Positions 41,833 through 49,634 of a stretch of DNA of 64,000 bases are shown piece after piece. This stretch comes from Cellulosimicrobium funkei. GTDB lineage: Bacteria > Actinomycetota > Actinomycetes > Actinomycetales > Cellulomonadaceae. The DNA lies in contig NZ_SOZH01000004.1 of the NCBI RefSeq assembly GCF_004519295.1, positions 62,001 through 126,000 of the forward strand, written 5' to 3'. The position numbers and the translations under genes are program-made. Below the pieces are notes generated by a model. It made no database searches. It had not been told where the DNA came from and saw only the letters and a list, made by a program, of their open reading frames with translations. Every line of letters starts with the position of its first letter. The first letter of the stretch is position 1.

Positions 41833-43356
41833 GTGTCCTCGACCCCCTCACCGGCCTCCTCCAAGGCCGGCTCGCAGCAGGTGAGCCAGGCCCCGGCCGC
41901 CGCACCCGCCACGAAGAAACGCCGGTTCCCCTCGTTCAGCGTCCAGATCCTGCTGGGCCTCGCGGTCGGCGTCGGCCTCGGTGCCCTCGCCCTCGCCATG
42001 GGCCCGCAGGACGCGGCCGGCGAGGTTCCCAACGGCCTGACCACGACGCTCGACACCGTCGGCTCCTCGTTCGTCACGCTGCTCAAGGCCGTCGTCCCGC
42101 CGCTCATCTTCACCGCGATCGTCGCGTCGATCGCGAACCTGCGCACCGTCACCAACGCCGCGCGCCTCGCCGGCCAGACGCTCCTGTGGTTCGCCATCAC
42201 CGCGGCGATCTCCGTGGCCGTCGGCATCGGCCTGGGCCTGCTGTTCAACCCGGGCCAGAACGCCTCGGTGTCCGTCGACGACGCCTACGAGGCCGGCCGC
42301 ACCGGCACGTGGCTCGACTTCCTCACCGGCCTCATCCCGGGCAACGTCCTGGGCCTCGGGGCGTCGACCCGCCTGACGACCGGGGACGACGGCGCGCTGA
42401 CGGGTGCCGCCGAGACCTCGGTGAACTTCAACGTCCTGCAGATCCTCGTCGTCGCGCTGGTGATCGGCATCGCCGCGCTCAAGTCGGGCAAGAAGGCGGA
42501 CCCGTTCCTCGCGTTCAACCGCTCCGCGCTCGCGATCGTGCAGAAGGTGCTGTGGTGGATCATCCGCCTCGCGCCGATCGGCACCGCCGGCCTGATCGGC
42601 TACGCCATCGCGGCGTACGGCTGGACGTCGCTCGCGTCGCTCGCGTGGTTCGCCGTCGCGATCTACGTCGGCCTCGCGGTCGTGCTGTTCGTCGTCTACC
42701 CGATCCTGCTGCGCACCAACGGCCTGAAGATCTCGAGCTACTTCCGCGGCGCGTGGCCCGCGATCCAGCTCGCGTTCGTCTCGCGCTCCTCGATCGGCAC
42801 GCTGCCCGTGACGCAGCGCGTCACCGAGCGCAACCTCGGCGTGCCGAGCGAGTACGCGTCGTTCGCCGTGCCGCTGGCCGCGACCACCAAGATGGACGGT
42901 TGCGCCTCGATCTACCCGGCCATCTCGGCGATCTTCGTCGCGCAGATCTTCGGCATCGACCTGTCGATCACCGACTACCTGCTCATCGCGTTCGTGTCCG
43001 TCGTCGGCTCCGCCGCGACCGCGGGCCTCACCGGCGCGATCGTCATGCTGACCCTCACGCTCTCGACCGTGGGCCTGCCGCTCGCGGGCGTGGGCCTGCT
43101 GCTCGCGATCGACCCGATCCTCGACATGGGCCGCACCGCGGTCAACGTCGCGGGCCAGGCGCTCGTGCCCACGATCGTGGCGAAGCGCGAGGGCATCCTC
43201 GACCTCGAGCAGTACGAGGCCGCCACCGCCGAGGATCTCTTCGTGGACGAGGACGACGACGCGTCGTCCGAGGCGACCGCGGAGTCCCCGGCACCGGCCG
43301 AGACCGGGGAGGCCACGCCGTCGGGCACCAAGGAGCGCGTGGGCGCCTCCGCCTGA
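41833..43356 (+). CDS. tcyP: TcyP-like cystine:cation symporter (DAACS family)
   Basis: A 507-residue sodium/dicarboxylate symporter family protein with eight membrane helices and two re-entrant loops. The functional blocks are FVSRSSIGTLPVTQR (hairpin 1, replacing the classic Ser-rich TSSSAATLP), KMDGCASIYPA, and DPILDMGRTAVNVAGQ. The SRSS, DGCASIYPA and DMGRTA-NV-G forms resemble cystine transporters of the TcyP/YdjN type more than glutamate or C4-dicarboxylate carriers, from my memory of E. coli TcyP. The upstream Cys-type leader peptide supports cystine import. The N-terminal tail (about 1-32) is disordered and the C-terminus is long and acidic. The GTG at 41833 follows GAAAGG. Confidence 0.8.
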   Translation: MSSTPSPASSKAGSQQVSQAPAAAPATKKRRFPSFSVQILLGLAVGVGLGALALAMGPQDAAGEVPNGLTTTLDTVGSSFVTLLKAVVPPLIFTAIVASIANLRTVTNAARLAGQTLLWFAITAAISVAVGIGLGLLFNPGQNASVSVDDAYEAGRTGTWLDFLTGLIPGNVLGLGASTRLTTGDDGALTGAAETSVNFNVLQILVVALVIGIAALKSGKKADPFLAFNRSALAIVQKVLWWIIRLAPIGTAGLIGYAIAAYGWTSLASLAWFAVAIYVGLAVVLFVVYPILLRTNGLKISSYFRGAWPAIQLAFVSRSSIGTLPVTQRVTERNLGVPSEYASFAVPLAATTKMDGCASIYPAISAIFVAQIFGIDLSITDYLLIAFVSVVGSAATAGLTGAIVMLTLTLSTVGLPLAGVGLLLAIDPILDMGRTAVNVAGQALVPTIVAKREGILDLEQYEAATAEDLFVDEDDDASSEATAESPAPAETGEATPSGTKERVGASA

Positions 43357-43381
43357 CGCCGACCAGGCGATCCCTCGCCGT

Positions 43382-43436
43382 CGAGCACGACGTTGCTGCC
43401 GTTGTCCGCGGGATGACGGCAGCAACGTCGTTCTCG
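43382..43436. terminator. Bidirectional hairpin terminator
   Basis: A 16-bp perfect stem (43387-43402 with 43416-43431) is extended by CGAG/CTCG across one mismatch. It lies between convergent genes ending at 43356 and 43440 and has no T-tract. Confidence 0.8.
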
Positions 43437-43439
43437 GCG

Positions 43440-43748
43440 TCAGGGGTGGGGGTGGCCCTCGCGCAGGACGGCGAGGCGCGAGCGGTACTCCTGCTCGTCG
43501 ATCTCGCCGCGCGCGTACCGCTCGCCGAGGATCGCGACCGGGTCAGGGCCGGGGGCGCGCCAGCCGCCGGGACCGCCCGGGCCCCAGCCGCGCCGCGCGC
43601 GGCGGGCGAGCAGGAAGACCACGGACGCGAAGAGCAGGAACCACAGCAGGGGGAACACGAACCACCACGGCCCGGGCCCCCAGCCGGGGTGGGCCGCGGA
43701 CGCGACGGCCTCCGTGGGGACCACGGCCCCGGTGAGTGCGGTGAGCAT
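43440..43748 (-). CDS. SHOCT domain membrane protein
   Basis: A 102-residue protein. One membrane segment (about 26-47; PWWFVFPLLWFLLFASVVFLL) is followed by a Gly/Arg/Trp-rich linker and a C-terminal SHOCT motif (DPVAILGERYARGEIDEQEY, then RSRLAVLRE). This is the standard architecture of small SHOCT membrane proteins in actinobacteria. GGAGGT ends about 5 nt before the ATG at 43748, which fixes the start; reading further upstream gives no coding character. It is divergent from nothing nearby on the plus strand; the response regulator gene lies upstream on the same strand. Confidence 0.85.
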   Translation of the reverse strand: MLTALTGAVVPTEAVASAAHPGWGPGPWWFVFPLLWFLLFASVVFLLARRARRGWGPGGPGGWRAPGPDPVAILGERYARGEIDEQEYRSRLAVLREGHPHP

Positions 43749-43899
43749 GACGACCTCCGGTGTCGGTGCGCCTCGCCGGTCCCGGCGAGGGCGGCCGTCC
43801 GCCGGCCGCACCCCCAGGCTCGCGCCCGCCCGACGCCGCGTCGTCACCCGGGCGTGCCGACCTCGCTCGTCCCCGGGTACCGCCGCGACGGTCGGAGGC

Positions 43900-44565
43900 T
43901 CAGCCCGCCCAGCCCGGACGGACGACGCCCGACTCGTACGCCGCGACGACGAGCTGCGCCCGGTCCCGCGCACCCAGCTTCGCCATGACCCGCGAGACGT
44001 GGGTCTTCACGGTCGACTCCGACAGGAAGAGCGACCCGGCGATCTCCTCGTTGGACAGCCCGCCCGCGACCTCGACGAGCACCTCGCGCTCGCGCGGCGT
44101 GAGCTCCTCGACACCACGCACCGGCCCGACGGCGCGCGTCGCGTCCGCGACCCGCGACAGCAGTCGCCGGGTCACGGTGGGCGAGAGCAGCGCGTCGCCC
44201 CGCGCCGCGACCCGCACCGCCCGGACGAGGTCGACGGGCTCGGTGTCCTTGACGAGGAAGCCGCTCGCGCCGCCGCGGATCGCGTCGGTCACGTACTCGT
44301 CGAGCTCGAACGTCGTGACGACCACGACGTGCACGTGCGACGCCGCGCGGTCCGCGACGATCCGGCGCGTCGCCTCCAGGCCGTCGAGACCGGGCATGCG
44401 GATGTCCATGAGCACGACGTCGGGCAGGTGCTCGAGCGCGAGGCGGACGGCGTCGTCGCCGGTCGCGGCCTCGGCGACGACGCGCATGTCGTCCTCGGAG
44501 TCGATGAGCGCGCGGAAGCCACCGCGCACGAGCGCCTGGTCGTCGGCCAGCACGACGTCGATCAC
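43900..44565 (-). CDS. NarL/LuxR-type response regulator
   Basis: A 221-residue response regulator. The receiver domain (1-120) has the acidic pair Asp8-Asp9, phospho-acceptor Asp54 (VVLMDIRMPG) and the conserved Lys in GFLVKDTEP. The C-terminal LuxR helix-turn-helix (about 150-215) carries TPREREVLVEVAGGLSNEEIA and ESTVKTHVSRVMAKLG. It is coupled to the sensor kinase: the GTG overlaps the kinase stop (GTGA), and GAGGAGGC gives a good ribosome binding site. The pair is a complete two-component system. The target genes are not obvious; the SHOCT membrane protein gene downstream is one candidate. Confidence 0.9.
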   Translation of the reverse strand: MIDVVLADDQALVRGGFRALIDSEDDMRVVAEAATGDDAVRLALEHLPDVVLMDIRMPGLDGLEATRRIVADRAASHVHVVVVTTFELDEYVTDAIRGGASGFLVKDTEPVDLVRAVRVAARGDALLSPTVTRRLLSRVADATRAVGPVRGVEELTPREREVLVEVAGGLSNEEIAGSLFLSESTVKTHVSRVMAKLGARDRAQLVVAAYESGVVRPGWAG

Positions 44566-45806
44566 GGTGCCTCCTCGCGCTGCGGCGGTGCGTCGTCGGC
44601 CGCGTCGGACCGTCCGGCGGTGCCCGGTCCGGGCGGGGAGCCCGGCCAGGGAAAGACTGCCCGCACGCGGAAGCCACGTCCAGAGGGGGACGGCGCCGGG
44701 CCGGCGGAGAGCGAGCCGCCGACGCTCTCGACGCGCTCGCGCATGCCCCGCAGGCCGTAGCCCGGCTCCGGCTCCGCGCCCGGGGCCGCGCCGTCGTCGG
44801 TCACGGTCACGGTCACCGTGCCGTGCGGCGCGGGACGCACCGCGACCCGCACGTCCGCCCGCGTGGCACCGTGCGCGTGCCGGCGCACGTTGGTCAGCGA
44901 CTCCTGCACCACGCGGTAGACGACGCCCGCGAGCCGGTCGGGCAGTCCCGCGGCGGCCGGGTCGACGTCGAGCGCGACCGCGAGGCCGCCGCCCTCCGCC
45001 TGCCGCACGAGCCGGGGGAGCGCCGCGAGGTCCCACGTCGGGGCGAGAGGCGCGCCGTCGTCGCCCGCGTCGCCGCGCACGACGCCCAGCACCGCGCGCA
45101 CCTCGTCGAGCGCCTCGGTGCTCGCGGCGCGGATCGCGGTGAGCGCACCGCGGGCCTGCTCGGGGTCGCGGTCGAGCAGGTGCAGGCCGACGCCCGCCTG
45201 GACGGTGATCGCGGACAGCGAGTGCGCGAGCACGTCGTGGACCTCGCGCGCGATCCGCAGGCGCTCGTCGGCGACGGCGGTCCGCTCCCGCTCGGCGCGC
45301 GCGGCGCGCTCCGCCTCGCGCGCCGCGGCGAGGCGCGCGGACCGGTCGCGGACCGTCCCGGCGACGAGCAGCACGACGACGGTCCACGCGGTCCCGCCGA
45401 GCAGCGTCGCCGGGGGCGGCGCGTCCGGGCGCAGCGCCGCCGCCGTGACCACCGCGCCCGCCAGGAGCACCGCCCCGCCCCACGCGACCCGGCGCGCGCG
45501 CACCGCGTGCCCGCTGAGCAGCACCCCCACGAGCACGCCCACGGGACCGGCGAGCACCGGGCCCCACGCGTACCCGGCGACGAGGAACGCGCCCGCGGCA
45601 CCCACGGACACGACGACGGCGACGACCGGCCACCGCACGAGGAGCACGAGGGCGAGCGGGGGCACGAGGAGGAGCGCGAGCGCCGCCGCGTCGAGCGGCC
45701 GGGCACCGGGCTGGCCGTGCGTCGCGCCCGCCGTGCCGACGACCGCGACCACCGCGAGCACCACGGCGAGGAACGCCCGGGGGCGGCGGCGGTCGAGCGG
45801 GCCCAT
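44562..45806 (-). CDS. Sensor histidine kinase (HisKA_3 type)
   Basis: A 414-residue sensor kinase. The N-terminal membrane domain (about 15-150, four to five helices) has short loops and no large extracellular sensor, so it probably reads a membrane signal. The dimerisation/phosphoacceptor helix has His190 in REVHDVLAHSLSAITVQAG. The HATPase domain (about 280-395) contains the N box LTNVRRHAHG and GYGLRGMRERVESVGG. The ATG at 45806 follows TAGCGT (45814-45819, minus) by 7 nt with no ribosome binding site, so it is probably leaderless. The partner response regulator overlaps the 3' end. Confidence 0.9.
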   Translation of the reverse strand: MGPLDRRRPRAFLAVVLAVVAVVGTAGATHGQPGARPLDAAALALLLVPPLALVLLVRWPVVAVVVSVGAAGAFLVAGYAWGPVLAGPVGVLVGVLLSGHAVRARRVAWGGAVLLAGAVVTAAALRPDAPPPATLLGGTAWTVVVLLVAGTVRDRSARLAAAREAERAARAERERTAVADERLRIAREVHDVLAHSLSAITVQAGVGLHLLDRDPEQARGALTAIRAASTEALDEVRAVLGVVRGDAGDDGAPLAPTWDLAALPRLVRQAEGGGLAVALDVDPAAAGLPDRLAGVVYRVVQESLTNVRRHAHGATRADVRVAVRPAPHGTVTVTVTDDGAAPGAEPEPGYGLRGMRERVESVGGSLSAGPAPSPSGRGFRVRAVFPWPGSPPGPGTAGRSDAADDAPPQREEAP

Positions 45807-45928
45807 GCGTCGCACGCTACGCCGCGCGCGGCCGGGCCGCGTCCGACCGGGGTGCCGGGCGACGTCGTCCCGGGGTGCCGGGCCGCGTGGCCCCGGGTGC
45901 CGCGCGGCGGCGGACGGGGGCGCGGGCG

Positions 45929-46408
45929 TCAGGCGCCGTCGTGCACCGCGTCGAGCACGACCGGGTCGGCGCACCCGCGCGCGAAGCCGGCGATGCGCCG
46001 GTCGACGTCGCGCTGGAGCACCCACGACCCGACGCGCTCGGCGACCGGGGCGAGCCAGCGTGGCCGGCACCGGAAGCTGTACCGCCACGTCGCGCGCGTG
46101 CCGCCGGCCGGGTCGGGCGCGAAGCGCCAGCCGCCCGCGAGGTTCTCGAAGAACCACGACCCGCGGACCATGCGCATGCCGACGTTGGTCGGCGGGTTGT
46201 ACGAGACGTACTCGCTCACCATGGACAGCCCGCTGCGGTGGCGGGTGAAGGTCCGCACGCCCTTCGCGGGCGCGGTCGCGCCGTCGAGGAAGTGCTGGTG
46301 GCGGATGAAGGGGTCCCAGCGCAGGCGGACGGCGCCCGTCGTCTGCGAGACGGCGAACGCCGTCGCGGGGTCGACGGGGACCACGAGCGAGGACTCGACG
46401 ACGGGCAT
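45929..46408 (-). CDS. SRPBCC family protein
   Basis: A 159-residue START-like/polyketide-cyclase fold protein. It opens with MPVVESSLVVPVDPATAFAV and has DPFIRHQHFLDG, the motif-like WFFENLAGGWRFAPDPAGGTRATW and a terminal helix rich in Arg. These proteins form a hydrophobic cavity that binds lipids or aromatic ligands. The ligand is unknown. The ATG at 46408 is the only start giving the full fold. It follows the terminator of the upstream lipoprotein gene and probably has its own promoter; none is obvious. Confidence 0.82.
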   Translation of the reverse strand: MPVVESSLVVPVDPATAFAVSQTTGAVRLRWDPFIRHQHFLDGATAPAKGVRTFTRHRSGLSMVSEYVSYNPPTNVGMRMVRGSWFFENLAGGWRFAPDPAGGTRATWRYSFRCRPRWLAPVAERVGSWVLQRDVDRRIAGFARGCADPVVLDAVHDGA

Positions 46409-46509
46409 GGTCGGATGCTCCCACGCCGGGCGGCGCCTCGCCGCCCGCCTCAGGACGCGGCGAGCCCGGCACCGGCGCGCCCCCCGACGCGAGCAGGCCC
46501 TGGACGCGA

Positions 46510-46544
46510 GGACGGCCCGCCCCTCGACGAGGGACGGGCCGTCC
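46510..46544 (-). terminator. Hairpin terminator after the lipoprotein gene
   Basis: A 10-bp outer stem (GGACGGCCCG 46510-46519 with CGGGCCGTCC 46535-46544), one mismatch, then a 5-bp inner stem (46521-46525 with 46529-46533) lie just past the stop at 46563. There is no T-tract. Confidence 0.75.
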
Positions 46545-46562
46545 GGACCGCGGCGCGTGGCG

Positions 46563-47027
46563 TCAGGACGCGAAGGCGTACCCGGCCTCGACACACTGGG
46601 CGCGGAACGCGTCGAGCGACTCCTGGAGCTTCGACGTGCTGACCGTCTCGCCCTGGACGGCGGCCTCGAAGGGCGCCTTGATCCCGTTGAGGTTCTCCTG
46701 GAGCTCCGGGTCGGCGAAGTTCTGCACCGCGGCGATGCGCTCGCGCGTCGTGTAGATCGCGGCGGCGGCGTCCTCGTCGTCCGGCGTGGCGAGCAGCGGC
46801 GTCGTCTCGGTGACGAGGCGCTCGGCGGAGTACTCGCCGCCGTAGAAGGTGCTGCACGTCGTGGTGACGGCGACGACGGTCGGCGTGACCTCGGGGGCCG
46901 CCTCGGTCGTGGTCTCGGTCGCGGGGGTGGTCGCCGCGTCGTCGCTCGCCGGGTCGGTCGGCGAGGCGCAGGACGCCAGCAGGAGGGCACAGGAGAGCGC
47001 CGCGGTGGCGGCAAGAAGCTTACGCAT
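46563..47027 (-). CDS. Small lipoprotein of unknown function
   Basis: A 154-residue lipoprotein. A short basic start, a hydrophobic core and the lipobox LLASC (Cys at about 19) precede a Thr/Glu/Ala-rich linker (about 22-48) and a helical domain with two Cys residues (TTCSTFYGGEYSAERL and RAQCVEAGYAF) that may be disulphide-bonded. There is no known family. The ATG at 47027 is preceded by a good promoter: TTGCGC (47059-47064) and TGGAAT (47035-47040) on the minus strand, 18 bp apart, with the -10 box ending 7 nt before the ATG, so the mRNA is probably leaderless. It stands alone, ended by its own hairpin. Confidence 0.75.
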   Translation of the reverse strand: MRKLLAATAALSCALLLASCASPTDPASDDAATTPATETTTEAAPEVTPTVVAVTTTCSTFYGGEYSAERLVTETTPLLATPDDEDAAAAIYTTRERIAAVQNFADPELQENLNGIKAPFEAAVQGETVSTSKLQESLDAFRAQCVEAGYAFAS

Positions 47028-47034
47028 GCTAACG

Positions 47035-47064
47035 ATTCCACACTCTGGCGCACGCGGGGCGCAA
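47035..47064 (-). promoter_or_regulatory. Promoter of the small lipoprotein gene
   Basis: Minus-strand TTGCGC (47059-47064), 18-bp spacer, TGGAAT (47035-47040), then 7 nt to the ATG at 47027. The geometry fits a leaderless transcript. Confidence 0.5.
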
Positions 47065-47088
47065 GAAGATTGAGCGGGCGCCGGGGCG

Positions 47089-47112
47089 GGAGCCGCGGAA
47101 TCCCGCGGCTCC
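47089..47112 (-). terminator. Hairpin terminator after the MDR oxidoreductase gene
   Basis: A perfect 10-bp stem (GGAGCCGCGG 47089-47098 with CCGCGGCTCC 47103-47112) with loop AATC lies 43 bp past the stop at 47155. Confidence 0.75.
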
Positions 47113-47154
47113 TGCGGTGAGCTTGTGCTCAGCGTCACAAAGGAGCGCGCCGCG

Positions 47155-48084
47155 TCACACGACGTCGAGGACGACCTTCCCCCGCACGTGCCCCTCGGCG
47201 ACGAGGCGGAGCGCCTCCGCGGCCTCGGCGAGCGGGAACCGGGCCGAGATCTCCGCCCGGAGCCGCCCGTCCTCCGCGAGCGCGAGCACCTCGTCGAGGG
47301 CGCCCTTCGCGTCGACCTTGTCGGCGATCCCGGCGGCGCGCGAGGCGTCCGTCCCGACGACGGTCACGGCGCTCGGCGGGTCGTCGGCGTCGGCGGAGGA
47401 GAGGTGCTCGCCCAGCAGCGCGACGGTCGCGGCCACGGTCTCCTCCGTGCCGACGAGGTCGACGACGACGCTCACCTCGTCGAGCCCGTCGGGCAGCGCG
47501 CGGACCGCGTCGACGAGCCCCGGGCCGTACGCGACGGGCGTCGCACCGAGGCCGCGCACGTAGTCGTGGTTCGCGGGCGAGGCCGTCCCGACGACGCGGG
47601 CACCGAGCGCGGTGGCGATCTGCACCGCGGCGGACCCGACGCCACCGCTCGCGCCGTGCACGAGCACGACGTCCCCCTCGCCCGTGTCGGCCTGGACGAG
47701 CGCGGAGAACGCGGTCGCCGCCGCGACGGGCAGGACCGCGGCCTGGTCGAACGGGACGGACGACGGCTTGCGCCGCACGTGGTCGGCGCGGACGAGCGAG
47801 AGCTCCCGCTGCGCGCCCGTGCCGTGCCACACGACCTCGTCGCCGGGGGCGAGGTCCGGGACGTCGGGCCCGACGGCGTCGACCACCCCGGCCGCCTCGA
47901 ACCCCAGCACGCCGGGGACGCGGCCACCGAACGCGCCGGCGAGCCGCTTGAGGTCCGCGGGGTTGACGCCGACGACGCGGTTCGCGACGCGCACCTGGCC
48001 GGGGCCGGGAGCGCCGACCTCCTCGTCGTCGACCCGCAGGCCCTCGGGCCCGCCGAACTCCTCGAAGACGACGACCGTGCTCAT
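47155..48084 (-). CDS. NADP-dependent quinone oxidoreductase-like (MDR family)
   Basis: A 309-residue medium-chain dehydrogenase/reductase without the structural zinc Cys cluster. The N-terminal GroES-like domain has VGVNPADLKRL and GFEAAGVVDAVG. The Rossmann domain has VLVHGASGGVGSAAVQIATALGA (as two blocks), the NADP-binding Gly-rich loop. The C-terminal FPLAEAAEALRLVAEGHVRGKVVL is typical of zeta-crystallin-like quinone reductases. It probably reduces quinones or enones with NADPH. The ATG at 48084 is the natural start; longer reading reaches into the DksA-like gene on the other strand. It is divergent from the DksA/TraR gene. Confidence 0.87.
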   Translation of the reverse strand: MSTVVVFEEFGGPEGLRVDDEEVGAPGPGQVRVANRVVGVNPADLKRLAGAFGGRVPGVLGFEAAGVVDAVGPDVPDLAPGDEVVWHGTGAQRELSLVRADHVRRKPSSVPFDQAAVLPVAAATAFSALVQADTGEGDVVLVHGASGGVGSAAVQIATALGARVVGTASPANHDYVRGLGATPVAYGPGLVDAVRALPDGLDEVSVVVDLVGTEETVAATVALLGEHLSSADADDPPSAVTVVGTDASRAAGIADKVDAKGALDEVLALAEDGRLRAEISARFPLAEAAEALRLVAEGHVRGKVVLDVV

Positions 48085-48261
48085 GCCGACCCCCGTGGTC
48101 TCGCCGTCGGTCGCCCACCGCGAGGGCGAGTCCGCGCGGTGGCCCCGGGGTGGCCGGGCGGTTCCACTCTTCCATCGCGGACCGCCGCTGTCATGCGGCG
48201 GACGTGGGCAGGAGTACCCGTCCGGGACGGTTTCACCCCGTCCCGAGCGTTGGGGAGGGTG

Positions 48262-48645
48262 ATGACGACACCACCCGAGGACCCCGGCCACCCGCTCGAC
48301 CCGCGGCCCGCGCGCGAGCGGCTGCTCGCCGTGCGCACGGAGGCGTCGGAGCGCCTGCGGGCGCTGCGTGCCGACGTCGCGGGCATCGTCGAGGCGTCGC
48401 GCGACTCCAACGCGGACGACGAGCACGACCCCGACGGCGCGACGATCGCGTTCGAGCGCGCCCAGGTGGACGCGCTCGCGCGCGACGCGGCCGCGCGGGT
48501 CGAGGAGGTCGACGCCGCCCTCGCGCGCCTGGACGCGGGGACCTACGGCGTCTGCGCGGGGTGCGGACAGCAGATCGCCGCCGGGCGCCTGGAGGCGCGC
48601 CCGACGGCGCGGACCTGCGTCGCGTGCGCGGCCGCGGTGCACTGA
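48262..48645 (+). CDS. DksA/TraR C4-type zinc finger protein
   Basis: A 127-residue protein. A long helical, charged region (about 15-92) precedes a zinc finger with Cys98, Cys101, Cys119 and Cys122 (YGVCAGCGQ and RTCVAC). Such proteins insert into the RNA polymerase secondary channel or bind zinc/DNA; actinobacterial members are of the TraR/DksA or YteA type. GGGGAGG immediately ahead of GTGATG favours the ATG at 48262, with the GTG at 48259 as an alternative. The six-copy 15-bp repeat begins at the first base after the stop codon. Confidence 0.87.
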   Translation: MTTPPEDPGHPLDPRPARERLLAVRTEASERLRALRADVAGIVEASRDSNADDEHDPDGATIAFERAQVDALARDAAARVEEVDAALARLDAGTYGVCAGCGQQIAAGRLEARPTARTCVACAAAVH

Positions 48646-48735
48646 GCGACCGGGCCCGCCGCGACCGGGCCCGCCGCGACCGGGGCCGCCGCGACCGGGG
48701 CCGCCGCGACCGGGCCTGCCGCGACCGGGCCCGCC
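48646..48735. repeat. Six 15-bp tandem repeats between convergent genes
   Basis: Units start at 48646, 48661, 48676, 48691, 48706 and 48721. The consensus is GCGACCGGGCCCGCC, with units 1, 2 and 6 identical. The array begins directly after the DksA/TraR stop codon and ends 9 bp before the stop of the SDR gene. GGGCCC-type pairing between units could form strong structure in either transcript. Confidence 0.92.
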
Positions 48736-48744
48736 GCGGCGGGG

Positions 48745-49509
48745 TCAGAGCTGGCCGTGGCCCTTCTTCGACGGGACGCCGGCGATGAGGCCGCCGTCCA
48801 CGACGAACTCCGAGCCCGTCGAGTACGACGCCTCGTCGCTCGCGAGGAAGACGATCATGCGCGAGACCTCCTCGGGCGCCGCGGGGCGGCCGAGCGGGAT
48901 GAGGAGGTCGTCCGGGTTGAGCGACGCGGTCATGGGCGTCGAGATGAACCCGGGGTGCACCGAGTTGACGCGCACGCCGTACGGGCCGAGGTCGAGCGCG
49001 ACGGACTTCGTCAGCCCGCGGACGCCGAACTTCGACGCGACGTAGCCGTGCAGGCCCGCGCTCCCGCGCATGCCCTCGACCGACGAGATGTTGATGATCG
49101 ACCCCGCGCCGGCCTTCGCCATGATCGGCGACACCGCGCGGATCCCGAGGAACGTGCCGGTGAGGTTGATGTCGATGATCCGGCGCCAGGCGGCGACGTC
49201 GAACTCCGTGATGGGACCGCCGTTGGCGATGCCCGCGTTGTTGACGAGCACGTCGACGCGCCCGAACGCGTCGAGCGTGGCCGCGACGGCGGCCGCCCAC
49301 TCGTCCTCGCTCGTCACGTCGAGGTGCACGTAGCGGGCGTCGGGGCCGAGCTCGCGCGCGAGCGCCTCGCCCTTCGCGTCGTCGAGGTCCGCGACCACGA
49401 CCTTCGCGCCCTCGGCGACGAGCGCGCGCGCGTTCGTGACGCCCATGCCGCCGGTGCCGCCGGTGACGATCGCGACCTTGTTCTGCACCCTTCCGGGAGT
49501 GCTGCCCAT
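48745..49509 (-). CDS. SDR family oxidoreductase
   Basis: A 254-residue classical short-chain dehydrogenase. The cofactor loop is TGGTGGMG (16-23), followed by LVNNAG, the catalytic Ser in INISSVEGMRG and the Tyr/Lys pair in GYVASKFGV. Asp-rich VVVADLDD after beta strand 2 indicates NAD preference. The sequence resembles 3-alpha/20-beta-hydroxysteroid dehydrogenase or glucose 1-dehydrogenase types; the substrate is unknown. AAAGGAG precedes the ATG at 49509. It lies 125 bp downstream of the TetR gene on the same strand, so it is a likely regulon member. Its 3' end abuts the 15-bp repeat array. Confidence 0.88.
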   Translation of the reverse strand: MGSTPGRVQNKVAIVTGGTGGMGVTNARALVAEGAKVVVADLDDAKGEALARELGPDARYVHLDVTSEDEWAAAVAATLDAFGRVDVLVNNAGIANGGPITEFDVAAWRRIIDINLTGTFLGIRAVSPIMAKAGAGSIINISSVEGMRGSAGLHGYVASKFGVRGLTKSVALDLGPYGVRVNSVHPGFISTPMTASLNPDDLLIPLGRPAAPEEVSRMIVFLASDEASYSTGSEFVVDGGLIAGVPSKKGHGQL

Positions 49510-49634
49510 GGTGGGGCTCCTTTCCTTGCCGGGCACGGCGGCGTCGGCCCGCCTCGTGAGCGGGGGCGTCGTCGCGCGGGTGGTGCGCACCTGCCCGCCG
49601 GGGACCGCGGTCGACCGGCGGAGGGGACGGCTCG

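Noticed and set aside
48646-48735. Tandem array as a CRISPR
   Set aside because: Units are 15 bp and directly abutting with no spacers, and no cas genes are present.
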